Source: Eubacterium sp. AF36-5BH (GTDB taxonomy: Bacteria; Bacillota; Clostridia; Lachnospirales; Lachnospiraceae). Taken from it: a DNA stretch of 64,000 nt. The notes under the pieces are model-generated. The model was not told the origin of the DNA. It worked only from the letters and a program-made list of their open reading frames with translations, and made no database searches. Position 1 is the first letter of the stretch; each line of letters begins with the position of its first letter. The DNA lies in assembly GCF_003460505.1 (NCBI RefSeq), contig NZ_QTVG01000010.1, positions 1 through 64,000 of the forward strand, in the 5' to 3' direction. This document shows positions 37,120 through 45,939 of the stretch, one piece after another. Position numbers and translations under genes: made by a program.

Positions 37120-38322
37120 ATGCCAAAATACAACGACTTATCAAAAGAATTACAGGAAAAAATAGAACAGGACCGAGCTAATCACGTGGTAAATCCATAC
37201 GCTTTTCGCAATGAGGATGCTCTTCGTAGAAAGATGGACTGGGATAAAAACAAACTTCTAAGACCGGCGTTTGTACGTGACTGTGAGAAAATCCTACATC
37301 TACCAATGTATAATCGTTATGCTGACAAAACACAGGTATTTTCATTATACAGAAATGATGATATTTCAAGGCGTTCCAGTCATGTGCAGTTGGTATCAAG
37401 AATAGCCAGAAACATTGGTGGGTTGCTGGGGCTGAATACGGATTTAATAGAAGCTATTTCATTAGGACATGACATTGGTCACACACCATTTGGTCATGCA
37501 GGAGAGCACAAACTAAATGAATTATACAATGGAAACACCGGAAGATATTTTAATCACAATGTTCATAGCGTAAGAGTTCTTGATCAGATTTTTAATCTGA
37601 ATCTTAGTATGGAAACGTTGGACGGAATACTATGCCACAATGGTGAGATGGAGCTGGAAAAATACAAGCCGATTGCGTATAGAGATTTTGATATTTACGA
37701 TAAGAAAGTTGAAGAGTGTTATGTAAATAAAGAGGCTAACACCAAGTTAATACCGGCGACCCTAGAGGCATGTGTCATGAGAATTTCAGATATTATTGCA
37801 TACCTTGGAAAAGACAGACAGGACGCTCAGGAGTTGGGACTTTTTGAGACATCGCCAAAATACTACGAAGGTAAAATCGGAACTACCAATTCCGAGATTA
37901 TTAACAACATGATTGTAAATATTGTGGAAAATAGTTATGGCAAAGACTACCTGAAAATGGATGAAGATTTCTTTGAAGCTTTTTCACAGGGAAAGAGAGA
38001 AAACTATTCTTTAATTTATGGTAATTCAAAAGTTAAAAAGGTTTACGAAGAAGAAATCAATCCGATGATGGAAGAAATCTACGAGAAGCTTTTGAAGGAT
38101 GCAAAGGCTCATAATAAGAATTCGGTATTGTATAAACATCACATTAATTACATTAATGAAAGAGCAAAATATTATACAAATGAAGATTATGATGAAAACG
38201 AGGCAAATGAAAAGGTAGTTGATTATATTGCAAGCATGACAGATGACTACTTTGTAGACTTATACAAATACCTGTTTCCAAAGGGGAAACATCATGTAAA
38301 ATACATTGGATATTTTGAATAA
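37120..38322 (+). CDS. dgt: dGTPase-like HD-domain dNTP triphosphohydrolase
   Basis: A 400-residue HD hydrolase of the dGTPase family: RRSSHVQLVSRIARNIG (first His), the HD pair in ISLGHDIGHTPFGHAGEHKLN, and the last Asp in VMRISDIIAYLGKD. It cleaves dNTPs to deoxynucleoside plus triphosphate. It follows rtcB after 20 bp with GGAGGAC before the ATG, so the two are probably co-transcribed: a nucleic-acid repair or phage-stress pairing is possible (inference). The exact nucleotide preference cannot be read. Confidence 0.92.
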   Translation: MPKYNDLSKELQEKIEQDRANHVVNPYAFRNEDALRRKMDWDKNKLLRPAFVRDCEKILHLPMYNRYADKTQVFSLYRNDDISRRSSHVQLVSRIARNIGGLLGLNTDLIEAISLGHDIGHTPFGHAGEHKLNELYNGNTGRYFNHNVHSVRVLDQIFNLNLSMETLDGILCHNGEMELEKYKPIAYRDFDIYDKKVEECYVNKEANTKLIPATLEACVMRISDIIAYLGKDRQDAQELGLFETSPKYYEGKIGTTNSEIINNMIVNIVENSYGKDYLKMDEDFFEAFSQGKRENYSLIYGNSKVKKVYEEEINPMMEEIYEKLLKDAKAHNKNSVLYKHHINYINERAKYYTNEDYDENEANEKVVDYIASMTDDYFVDLYKYLFPKGKHHVKYIGYFE

Positions 38323-38424
38323 AAAATATGAAATTTAAAAGAACACTAAAAATGGTTTTATGAAAGAATAATACTGTTCAGGTGTCATTTTTTTAGAATG
38401 GTGGCTAAATTTTAGGTTTTGTTG

Positions 38425-38453
38425 TTGAAAAAATGGGGGTATGTTAGTATAGA
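38425..38453 (+). promoter_or_regulatory. sigma-A type promoter of the GH16 gene
   Basis: TTGAAA (38425-38430), 17-bp spacer, TATAGA (38448-38453). Confidence 0.6.
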
Positions 38454-38552
38454 ATGTAGACGAATAAAATTGTTTTTATTCATTTTTGACCGAATAGATT
38501 AACAGAGGAAGGAGCGCATAATACTTAGTAGAAAGTATTACGTAAAAGCATT

Positions 38553-41546
38553 ATGTTTAAGAAAATTATAGCTGTAGCTACAAGCGTTACAATGTTATTT
38601 TCAGGAATAGCATTTAGTCCGGCAAAAAAGGTAAACGCGGCAGTACAGTCATCACAGGGAAGCGAGACATGGAAGTTAGTATGGAATGATGAATTCAATC
38701 AAACTGTTGGAGGTGCACCTGATCAGTCAGTATGGTCTTACGATATAGGAGTAGGAAATGGTGGCTGGGGAAATGCAGAACGTCAGTATTATACAAACAG
38801 TACAGATAATGTATATATTGCAGATGTGTCAGGTGATTCAAATTCTTCAGATGGAAGGGCACTGGCAATTAAGGCAATCAAGTCTGGAGATAGTATAACA
38901 TCAGGTAGATTAAAATCATTAAATAAACAATATTTAAGATATGGAAGAATAGAAGCAAAAATCAGAACAGAAAACGGAATGCAGTCAGGTGTGTGGCCTG
39001 CATTTTGGATGATGGGAAATGATATCGAAAGTGGAGCACCATGGCCATATTGTGGTGAGATAGATATTATGGAACACAGAAATGCAGAGCAGAATGTTAT
39101 TGGAACACTACATTATAATAGTGGAACAGGTACATCAGCAGGTTACGCTCACCAATGGATTGGTAGTGAAATCAATGGTCAATATGGTTATATTGGCGAT
39201 ATGAATCAGTGGCATAAATATGCTGTTGAATGGTACGAAGACGTTATCAAGTTTTTTGTAGATGACACTTGCTTTGAAACACTTAACATATCAAGTGATG
39301 AAATGGAAGAATTCCAAAAAGATCATTTTATTCTTTTAAATTTAGCAATTGGTAGTAAAAATTCACCATTTACACTTGGACAAACAATCAGCGATAGTTT
39401 CACAGATGCAACAATGTATGTGGATTATGTTCGTGTATATCAGGGAACAGACAGCTCATTTAGAAGAGCAAAGTCAACTGAAGGTGTGACAAATCCTGAG
39501 CTAACAACTAGAGGTGATGGAATGACAGTATGTCAAAACAGTAGAGTTGTTCTTGGAGATTGGGGCTACAATATTTGGGATGGAACTTATGCCAAGTATT
39601 CAGGTGGCGAAAGTTTAGATAATTTTAAAATAAAAATCATTGATAACAAGAAGCAAAATTGGGGAATACAAGCATTTGTAAAAGATATTTCAGTAACGAA
39701 AGGTAAAAAGTATAATGTTAGTGTAGATGTGGATTCTGACGGAGTAACTCCGGCTATTCTGATGAAAGAAGATGGTAGCCAAACAGAGTTGTTTAATCAG
39801 GGACTTATTGCAGGAAAAAATGTTTTACATGGAACTTTTACGGCAAACTCTGACACTATGAAATTAGTATTTAACTTACAAAACGTTGATTCAGGAACAA
39901 CATTGAATTTCTCAAATGTAACAGTAACTGAGGTTTCAGATGGACAGGATACAAGTAAAGAAACATCTCAGGTAACATCAACGTCCAAAGAAAATCAGAC
40001 AACAGGTGGTACTGTAACTCCTTCTAATTTAACAGAAATTAAAGGTGGAGCAGAAAATACATATTACTATGATAAAGATTCAATGGAGAATATTAAAGAA
40101 GTAGTAAATATTCAGCAGGCAGGAAATGCTACAGAACCTGGTATTTATGTGAACGTTCCGGCAGGTATCAGCGATGTTAAGGTAAACGGTGTAGCATTGG
40201 ATGCAACCGCTATTCAGGGTGCAGGCACATGGATTTATTTGTCAAAGCTTACAAAAAGGACAAATAACGTTGAAATAACATATGCAGGTGGCGTTGCAAA
40301 AATCACAATTACAAATAAGTCAATGCCTGAAGGTAGTGATGTAACAACAACATCACAGCAAACAACTACAACAAAGCAGCAGGAAGCAACAACATCACAG
40401 CAGACAACAACTAGCAAACAGGAAGTAACGACAACAAAACAGCAGACAACAACTAGCAAACAGGAAGTAACGACAACAAAACAACAGACAACAACTAGCA
40501 AACAGGAAGTAACGACAACAAAACAACAGACAACAACTAGCAAACAGGAAGTAACGACAACAAAACAACAGACAACAACTAGCAAACAGGAAGTAACGAC
40601 AACAAAACAACAGACAACAACTAGCAAACAGGAAGTAACGACAACAAAACAACAGACAACAACTAGCAAACAGGAAGTAACGACAACAAAACAACAGACA
40701 ACAACTAGCAAACAGGAAGTAACGACAACAAAACAACAGACAACAACTAGCAAACAGGAAGTAACGACAACAAAACAACAGACAACAACTAGCAAACAGG
40801 AAGTAACGACAACAAAACAACAGACAACAACTAGCAAACAGGAAGTAACGACAACAAAACAACAGACAACAACTAGCAAACAGGAAGTAACGACAACAAA
40901 ACAACAGACAACAACTAGCAAACAGGAAGTAACGACAACAAAACAACAGACAACAACTAGCAAACAGGAAGTAACGACAACAAAACAACAGACAACAACT
41001 AGCAAACAGGAAGTAACGACAACAAAACAACAGACAACAACTAGCAAACAGGAAGTAACGACGACAAAACAACAGACAACAACTAGCAAACAGGAAGTAA
41101 CGACAACAAAACAACAGACAACAACTAACAAGCAGGAAGTAACGACGACAATAAAACAACCAAATACTTCAACAACATTAGGAACAACAAAAGCACCTGA
41201 AACTGTGCAGCAGACAACTACAGCTAATAAGGTTGACTCAACTAAGGTTAAGTTAGGAAAAACTAAAATTGCCAAAGCTTCAAAGAAAAAGAATGTTAAG
41301 AAGATTAAATTAACGCTTAAAAAGATTAAAGGAGCAAAGGGCTATCAGGTTAAAGTTTCCACGTCAAAGAAATTTAAGAAAAAAACAACAGTGACAAAAA
41401 CTATTAAAAAACTTACTAACACAATTAACATTAAAAAACTCAAAGTAGTTAAGAAATATTACATTAAGGCAAGAGCTTTTAGCAAGACAAAGGGAACTAT
41501 AAGCTACGGCAAATGGAGTAAAGTTAAAGTAGTTAAGATTAATTAA
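38553..41546 (+). CDS. secreted GH16 beta-glucanase (laminarinase type) with long Thr/Lys repeat linker
   Basis: A 997-residue exported enzyme. Signal peptide (1-30). GH16 domain (about 38-300): WKLVWNDEFNQ, WPAFWMMGND, and the catalytic ExDxxE in CGEIDIMEHRN (Glu169, Asp171, Glu174). This beta-bulge form is typical of endo-1,3(4)-beta-glucanases. A CBM4/9-like module follows (about 310-470), then an unknown beta domain (about 490-600), then 17 near-identical 14-residue repeats plus one divergent unit. The C-terminus is a basic FN3-like domain (about 905-997). No dockerin. The Shine-Dalgarno GAGGAAGGAG is 38 bases before the ATG with an 8-bp hairpin between. Role: extracellular beta-1,3-glucan cleavage. 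Confidence 0.93.
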   Translation: MFKKIIAVATSVTMLFSGIAFSPAKKVNAAVQSSQGSETWKLVWNDEFNQTVGGAPDQSVWSYDIGVGNGGWGNAERQYYTNSTDNVYIADVSGDSNSSDGRALAIKAIKSGDSITSGRLKSLNKQYLRYGRIEAKIRTENGMQSGVWPAFWMMGNDIESGAPWPYCGEIDIMEHRNAEQNVIGTLHYNSGTGTSAGYAHQWIGSEINGQYGYIGDMNQWHKYAVEWYEDVIKFFVDDTCFETLNISSDEMEEFQKDHFILLNLAIGSKNSPFTLGQTISDSFTDATMYVDYVRVYQGTDSSFRRAKSTEGVTNPELTTRGDGMTVCQNSRVVLGDWGYNIWDGTYAKYSGGESLDNFKIKIIDNKKQNWGIQAFVKDISVTKGKKYNVSVDVDSDGVTPAILMKEDGSQTELFNQGLIAGKNVLHGTFTANSDTMKLVFNLQNVDSGTTLNFSNVTVTEVSDGQDTSKETSQVTSTSKENQTTGGTVTPSNLTEIKGGAENTYYYDKDSMENIKEVVNIQQAGNATEPGIYVNVPAGISDVKVNGVALDATAIQGAGTWIYLSKLTKRTNNVEITYAGGVAKITITNKSMPEGSDVTTTSQQTTTTKQQEATTSQQTTTSKQEVTTTKQQTTTSKQEVTTTKQQTTTSKQEVTTTKQQTTTSKQEVTTTKQQTTTSKQEVTTTKQQTTTSKQEVTTTKQQTTTSKQEVTTTKQQTTTSKQEVTTTKQQTTTSKQEVTTTKQQTTTSKQEVTTTKQQTTTSKQEVTTTKQQTTTSKQEVTTTKQQTTTSKQEVTTTKQQTTTSKQEVTTTKQQTTTSKQEVTTTKQQTTTSKQEVTTTKQQTTTSKQEVTTTKQQTTTNKQEVTTTIKQPNTSTTLGTTKAPETVQQTTTANKVDSTKVKLGKTKIAKASKKKNVKKIKLTLKKIKGAKGYQVKVSTSKKFKKKTTVTKTIKKLTNTINIKKLKVVKKYYIKARAFSKTKGTISYGKWSKVKVVKIN
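40404..41159 (+). repeat. 42-bp tandem repeat array (17 units plus one divergent)
   Basis: The 42-bp unit encodes TTTSKQEVTTTKQQ. Units start every 42 bp from 40404; the eighteenth (41118) is diverged (TNKQEV, TTIKQ). Nearly all units are identical at DNA level, with only a few single-base variants in the first and last units. Confidence 0.95.
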
Positions 41547-41609
41547 CCAAAGTTAAATAGTCAAACTACATAGCAATAAACTTTAATAATAAGAAAGGAT
41601 TTAGAGAGA

Positions 41610-44036
41610 ATGAAAAAATCAAAATTTATGGCGATACTATTAACACTTGTTCTTACACTAAGTATGGCAAACGGATTAGTGTTTAATGTATCAGCCGCAA
41701 GTCCAAAACTTAACAAGAAAAAGGTAACAATTACTGTTGGAAAGACAGTAAAATTAAAAGTTAAAAAGAATAAGGCTAAGAAAAAAGTTAAGTGGAAATC
41801 AGCAAACAAGAAAATTGTTAAAGTTACAAAAAAAGGAAAAATAAAGGGAATCAAACCTGGTAAAACAGTTGTAACTGCAAAAGTCGGCAAGAAAAAATTA
41901 AAATGCAAGGTTAAAGTAGTTGCAAAGAAACAGACTACTAAACCAACTGTAAAGCCAACAGTGCCTGCAACAACAAAAGCTCCAGTGCAGACAACACAGG
42001 CACCGGTAACAACAAAAGCACCAGTACAGACAACACAGGCACCGGTAACAACAAAAGCACCTGTACAGACAACAAAGGTAGAAACAACAAAAGCACCTGT
42101 ACAGACAACAAAGGTAGAAACAACAAAAGCACCAGTACAGACAACACAGGCACCGGTAACAACAAAAGTACCAGTACAGACAACACAGGCACCAACCACA
42201 GCTAAGACTACAACAACAGTTGACGATGGAAAGCCGGGACCAAAAGAAGCTTTTGGACAGTCAATTTTAGGAATAGATGGTTTATCGGTACAATTTGTTT
42301 GGGGAAATGATAACGAAATTATAAGTAGTGGTCAGACATTCAACATATACTATGATGGAGTTTTAGGAGAACAGGGCGTAAAGCCTACAGCAATTACTCA
42401 TGTATTTGCTACAGGTGGAAAACATGTAATTACTATTAAGGGATATCTTAATGGAAAAGAAAGTCAAGGTGTAGATATTAAAGTGGACCTTGGTGGAAGT
42501 GGAGATAACCAGACAACAACAAACAGTTCTGAACCAACGAAACCATCAACAACACAGCCTACAACAACAAAACCTGCAACAACAACTAAGCCATCATCAG
42601 AGAATCCAACAACAGGGCTTACTTTTACAACAGATAGCAGTATTGCAAAACCATTTGGAATGAAGGTTGAAGCAGCAGGTACAGGATATCTCCGAGTAGT
42701 ATGGGGCCGTGGGGATATAGACTGCTACAATGTATATGTAGATGGTGAAAGAAGACGTACAGGTGTGTCATGTGGCAGTTTCACACTTCCTGTATATACA
42801 GAAGGAACTCATACAGTAGCGGTAGCAACTGTAGTTGGAAACAGAGAGTCTGTAAGGGTAGAAGAAACAATTGCCATTACAGGAGTAGGCGAAAGAGAAA
42901 CAGAACCTGAGACATGTCCTGAAGAACTTAAGCCACAATTAAAGGAAAATGTTCCTATGAAGAATGACAGAATTGCAATAGAACTTAATAATAAAACAAA
43001 TGGAAAGTACAGCGATAATGAGATTTACTGGTGTATAGTTGGAAAAAACGCTAATAATCAGCTTTGCTATTTAGATAAAGACGGAAATATGATTCCGGCT
43101 TCAGAGAGCCTTAATACAGTTCAGGTAGGCAATGACAAATATGCAAATATTTATCATACACTTGCAGAAGCAGATTATGTTTATACACCGACAATCCGCT
43201 CAGGAAGAATGTATATCAGTTATGGGAAACCGGTTTACCTTAAATTTGTAGGAACAACAGGATATGCGGGACCGGATCTTAACAATCCAGGCGATGTAAA
43301 TGCAAACACTTTGTTTGAATTTGCAGAATTTACAATAGAAGGCAAATTCTATTGGGGAAATACAACAAGAGTTGATTACTTCTGCTTCCCAATGATTACA
43401 CGTCTTGTAGGAAGTGCCACATATGGTGGTTACGACAAGGTTGTAGGAGACATTGGAACAAGGGACGAAATCTTTAATGCATTTAAGAATGAAGCTCCGG
43501 AAGCATTCAAAACATTAGTAAGAGATGACAGAATCATGGCACCATGTAAGTCTAAATTTAACGTTGGAGAAAAATATGGAAATTATTTTGACAACTATAT
43601 AAATGAATTCTGGAATAAATATTCAAGGGAAACTTTGCAGTTTAGCACAGAAGCAGGAAACTTTACAGGAAGAGTAGTAGGAAATCAGATGCAGTTTACA
43701 AAAGCAAATGATTCTACAGTTTACACAATTGATAAGCCGACTACACAGGATGTATTAGAAGGAAAAGGTGCATTCGATAAAGGTAACGGCACAGAGAAGG
43801 CAATTGAAGCTCAGTTATGTGCAGCATTTAACAGAGGTGTTGCTACCGAACCTGACAAGTATTACAAACCAAGTGAATACTACAAGAACAGCGTAAACAA
43901 CTTCTACGCAGGATTCTTCCATAGACATTCAGTTTTAGGATTCGCATATGGATTCTGCTATGATGACGTAAATGACCAGAGTACACTTTTACAGTACGAT
44001 AAAGCAGATGCGTTAGTAATCGATTTAAAATGGTAA
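41610..44036 (+). CDS. secreted GH64 beta-1,3-glucanase with Big2-like and CBM-like modules
   Basis: An 808-residue exported enzyme. Signal peptide (1-30), a Lys-rich Big2-type Ig domain (about 33-108; KKVTITVGKTVKLKV, KGIKPGKTVVTAKVG) and a Thr/Pro linker of KAPVQTTQAPVTT units. Two related beta-modules follow (about 215-295 and 345-430; LSVQFVWGNDNE.. and LRVVWGRGDIDCYNVY..), possibly glucan-binding. The C-terminal GH64 domain spans about 450-808, recognised from YAGPDLNNPGD, FEFAEFTIE, TTRVDYFCFPM and the ending YDKADALVIDL. GH64 enzymes release laminaripentaose from beta-1,3-glucan. It directly follows the GH16 gene with AAAGGA before the ATG; a 63-bp gap suggests co-expression. Confidence 0.85.
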   Translation: MKKSKFMAILLTLVLTLSMANGLVFNVSAASPKLNKKKVTITVGKTVKLKVKKNKAKKKVKWKSANKKIVKVTKKGKIKGIKPGKTVVTAKVGKKKLKCKVKVVAKKQTTKPTVKPTVPATTKAPVQTTQAPVTTKAPVQTTQAPVTTKAPVQTTKVETTKAPVQTTKVETTKAPVQTTQAPVTTKVPVQTTQAPTTAKTTTTVDDGKPGPKEAFGQSILGIDGLSVQFVWGNDNEIISSGQTFNIYYDGVLGEQGVKPTAITHVFATGGKHVITIKGYLNGKESQGVDIKVDLGGSGDNQTTTNSSEPTKPSTTQPTTTKPATTTKPSSENPTTGLTFTTDSSIAKPFGMKVEAAGTGYLRVVWGRGDIDCYNVYVDGERRRTGVSCGSFTLPVYTEGTHTVAVATVVGNRESVRVEETIAITGVGERETEPETCPEELKPQLKENVPMKNDRIAIELNNKTNGKYSDNEIYWCIVGKNANNQLCYLDKDGNMIPASESLNTVQVGNDKYANIYHTLAEADYVYTPTIRSGRMYISYGKPVYLKFVGTTGYAGPDLNNPGDVNANTLFEFAEFTIEGKFYWGNTTRVDYFCFPMITRLVGSATYGGYDKVVGDIGTRDEIFNAFKNEAPEAFKTLVRDDRIMAPCKSKFNVGEKYGNYFDNYINEFWNKYSRETLQFSTEAGNFTGRVVGNQMQFTKANDSTVYTIDKPTTQDVLEGKGAFDKGNGTEKAIEAQLCAAFNRGVATEPDKYYKPSEYYKNSVNNFYAGFFHRHSVLGFAYGFCYDDVNDQSTLLQYDKADALVIDLKW

Positions 44037-44222
44037 GACATAAAACTACAGAAAAGGTAACGGTATTTAATAATGTGTTGACAATATATAGTAAGGCAAT
44101 AACATTATTAAAAAAACAGAAATATTAATAAATTCAGGAACCTACCTTTTATTGTTAATATTGAAAAGCAATTCGTTGACATTTTAACTGTTTATACATA
44201 AAATGCCATTTAAGCAAAAGGC

Positions 44223-44269
44223 AAGAGGACAAGGACGTCTACAAAAAGATGTTGTTGTCCTCTTTTTTG
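44223..44269 (+). terminator. terminator after the glucanase genes
   Basis: AAGAGGACAA / TTGTCCTCTT stem followed by TTTTTT. Confidence 0.85.
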
Positions 44270-44640
44270 TGTAATGGGAAGATTCGTTTGAATTTCCATT
44301 ACATAAAAAATACATTAAGGATGCTAAAAATGATGGCGACGAAATTTTAGTATTTCCAGAGTATACGTTAACTTAACACCTGATACATTTAACAAATATT
44401 ATGGTGGTGAACTTGATTTGTCTCAGGTGACAGTGTTCTTGACAAGGCAAAATTCACTGTAACTGAAGAAACAGGAAATGTTGGAACATACAATTTAAGC
44501 GAATACAATATAGCAGGTTCAAAAGCATACAACAAAAAGGTACCCGCAAAAGTAACACCAACTGAAAGAACAACAAAGGTAAACTTCTTTTTATTATGTA
44601 ATAAGAAAATTCTCCGTAATTTCTTATTACATAAATAAAC
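44263..44640 (+). pseudogene. secreted-protein scrap between two related palindromes
   Basis: Broken frames read YIKDAKNDGDEILVFPEYT, then TPDTFNKYYGGELDLSQ, then after a shift FTVTEETGNVGTYNLSEYN and ending in TPTERTTKV. This resembles a beta-rich module plus Thr linker of a surface protein. It is flanked by two palindromes sharing GTAATRRGAA / TTYYYATTAC: 44263-44310 and 44593-44633 (15-bp perfect). The remainder of 44037-44815 (including a somewhat GC-richer stretch at 44640-44710) holds no gene I can support. Confidence 0.55.
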
Positions 44641-44815
44641 GTTCCACTAGGGATGCACACTCGTGAGAAAAGAAAATAATTGCGGGAGGGCACGCACTCG
44701 GTGCTTAGAATGTCGCAAGCTATATTCTTTGTTTTAAGTTGAAACATATTAATTGTGGTAGTAAAATTAATTGTAAGGACACAGTTAAAAATAAACAAAA
44801 AAAGGAGAGAACATT

Positions 44816-45829
44816 ATGGAAAAAAATTGTAGGAATTTTAAAACTAAATTTTGGGCATGGATAATGATTTTTACTTTGGTGTTAGGCGGTGGAACCTACG
44901 GAACATCTATATCAGTTAAAGCGGATATTATAGTATATGTAACACCAACAGGTTCAAAATATCATACACATGCATGTGGAAGAGGCAATTATCAGCCTTC
45001 AACATTATCAGCGGCAAAAGCAAGTGGATTAACACCATGTAGTAAATGTTTTCCCAATGGAGCACCTTCGGAAAATAGTTCTAAAGGCACACATAAAAAG
45101 ACGGTGACAAAAGTCACAAAGGTAAAAGTTAAGCCAATAAAAATTAATAAAAAAACAATGTTTTTACTTAAAGGAAAAACAGGAAAATTAAAAGTGAAAA
45201 ATGTAACATCAAAGGTAAAATGGATATCAACTAAAACTGCAGTAGCTAAAGTTTCAGATAGTGGAAAGGTTACAGCAAAAAAGGCAGGAAAAACCACAAT
45301 TATTGCGAAGGTGGGAAGTCAGAAAAAACAATGTAAAGTCACAGTTGAAGATCCTAAACTAAATAAAGGTAATATATCATTATTAGTTGGACAAAGTAGC
45401 AAGGTTAAAATTAAGGGCTGTAAGCATCACGTGAAATGGATTACAAGTGATAGTGATGTTGTAAGAGTAAAGAAAGGAAAAATCAAGGCAGTCGAAACAG
45501 GTAGAGCGAAAGTAATAGCAAAGGTTCATGGAAAGAAAATAAAATGTAGCGTTTTAGTTAAGAAACCTAAAATCAGTAGTATATCATTAACAGAGACAAA
45601 CATTATTATGAATCAGTCGGAAATTCATACGCTATACATAAAAAATGTAACACCAAATAAGTGGTATGAATATTACGCTACAAAATGGACAGTTGCAGAT
45701 AAATCAATTGTACAAATTATAAATGATATGGGAGATTTAGTTGATATACAGGCTGTGGGAGTTGGACAAACAGATGTGTATATCAACATAGGTGGAAAAG
45801 TAGCTAAATGCCATGTGGTAGTTAAATAA
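44816..45829 (+). CDS. secreted Big2-type Ig-domain protein with HxxxC/CxxC head
   Basis: A 337-residue exported protein. Signal peptide to about 39. A small metal-site-like head comes next: YHTHACGRGNYQPS ... GLTPCSKCFPNG (His/Cys and CxxC). Two or three Lys-rich Big2-type Ig domains follow (about 100-180, 185-255 and 258-337), each with the pattern GKxxKLKVKN..KWxSxKTAVAKVS..GKVTAKKAGKTTI. No catalytic domain, LPXTG or transmembrane anchor. The very basic Ig domains suggest association with the anionic cell wall (inference). AAAAGGAGAG precedes the ATG. Confidence 0.8.
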   Translation: MEKNCRNFKTKFWAWIMIFTLVLGGGTYGTSISVKADIIVYVTPTGSKYHTHACGRGNYQPSTLSAAKASGLTPCSKCFPNGAPSENSSKGTHKKTVTKVTKVKVKPIKINKKTMFLLKGKTGKLKVKNVTSKVKWISTKTAVAKVSDSGKVTAKKAGKTTIIAKVGSQKKQCKVTVEDPKLNKGNISLLVGQSSKVKIKGCKHHVKWITSDSDVVRVKKGKIKAVETGRAKVIAKVHGKKIKCSVLVKKPKISSISLTETNIIMNQSEIHTLYIKNVTPNKWYEYYATKWTVADKSIVQIINDMGDLVDIQAVGVGQTDVYINIGGKVAKCHVVVK

Positions 45830-45939
45830 ACTTTTTTAACTTTATGTTTTATAACATTGTTGCACTTCTAATATTATGTTAAAATATCAAAGGATAAAAA
45901 ACATAAATATTAATTTGTATTTGCATAAAGGAGAAAAGT

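Noticed and set aside
40235..41275. Long reverse-strand open frames across the 42-bp repeats (346 and 254 residues)
   Set aside because: They are low-complexity mirror readings of the GH16 Thr/Lys linker, with no ribosome site or family resemblance.
38553..44036. Cellulosome-style link of the glucanases to the cohesins at 10.9-18.6 kb
   Set aside because: Neither glucanase has a dockerin; their linkers end in a basic FN3-like domain or the catalytic domain.
44640..44715. Structured RNA in the GC-richer stretch
   Set aside because: I could not find consistent complementary arms as in the 63.7-63.9 kb element.
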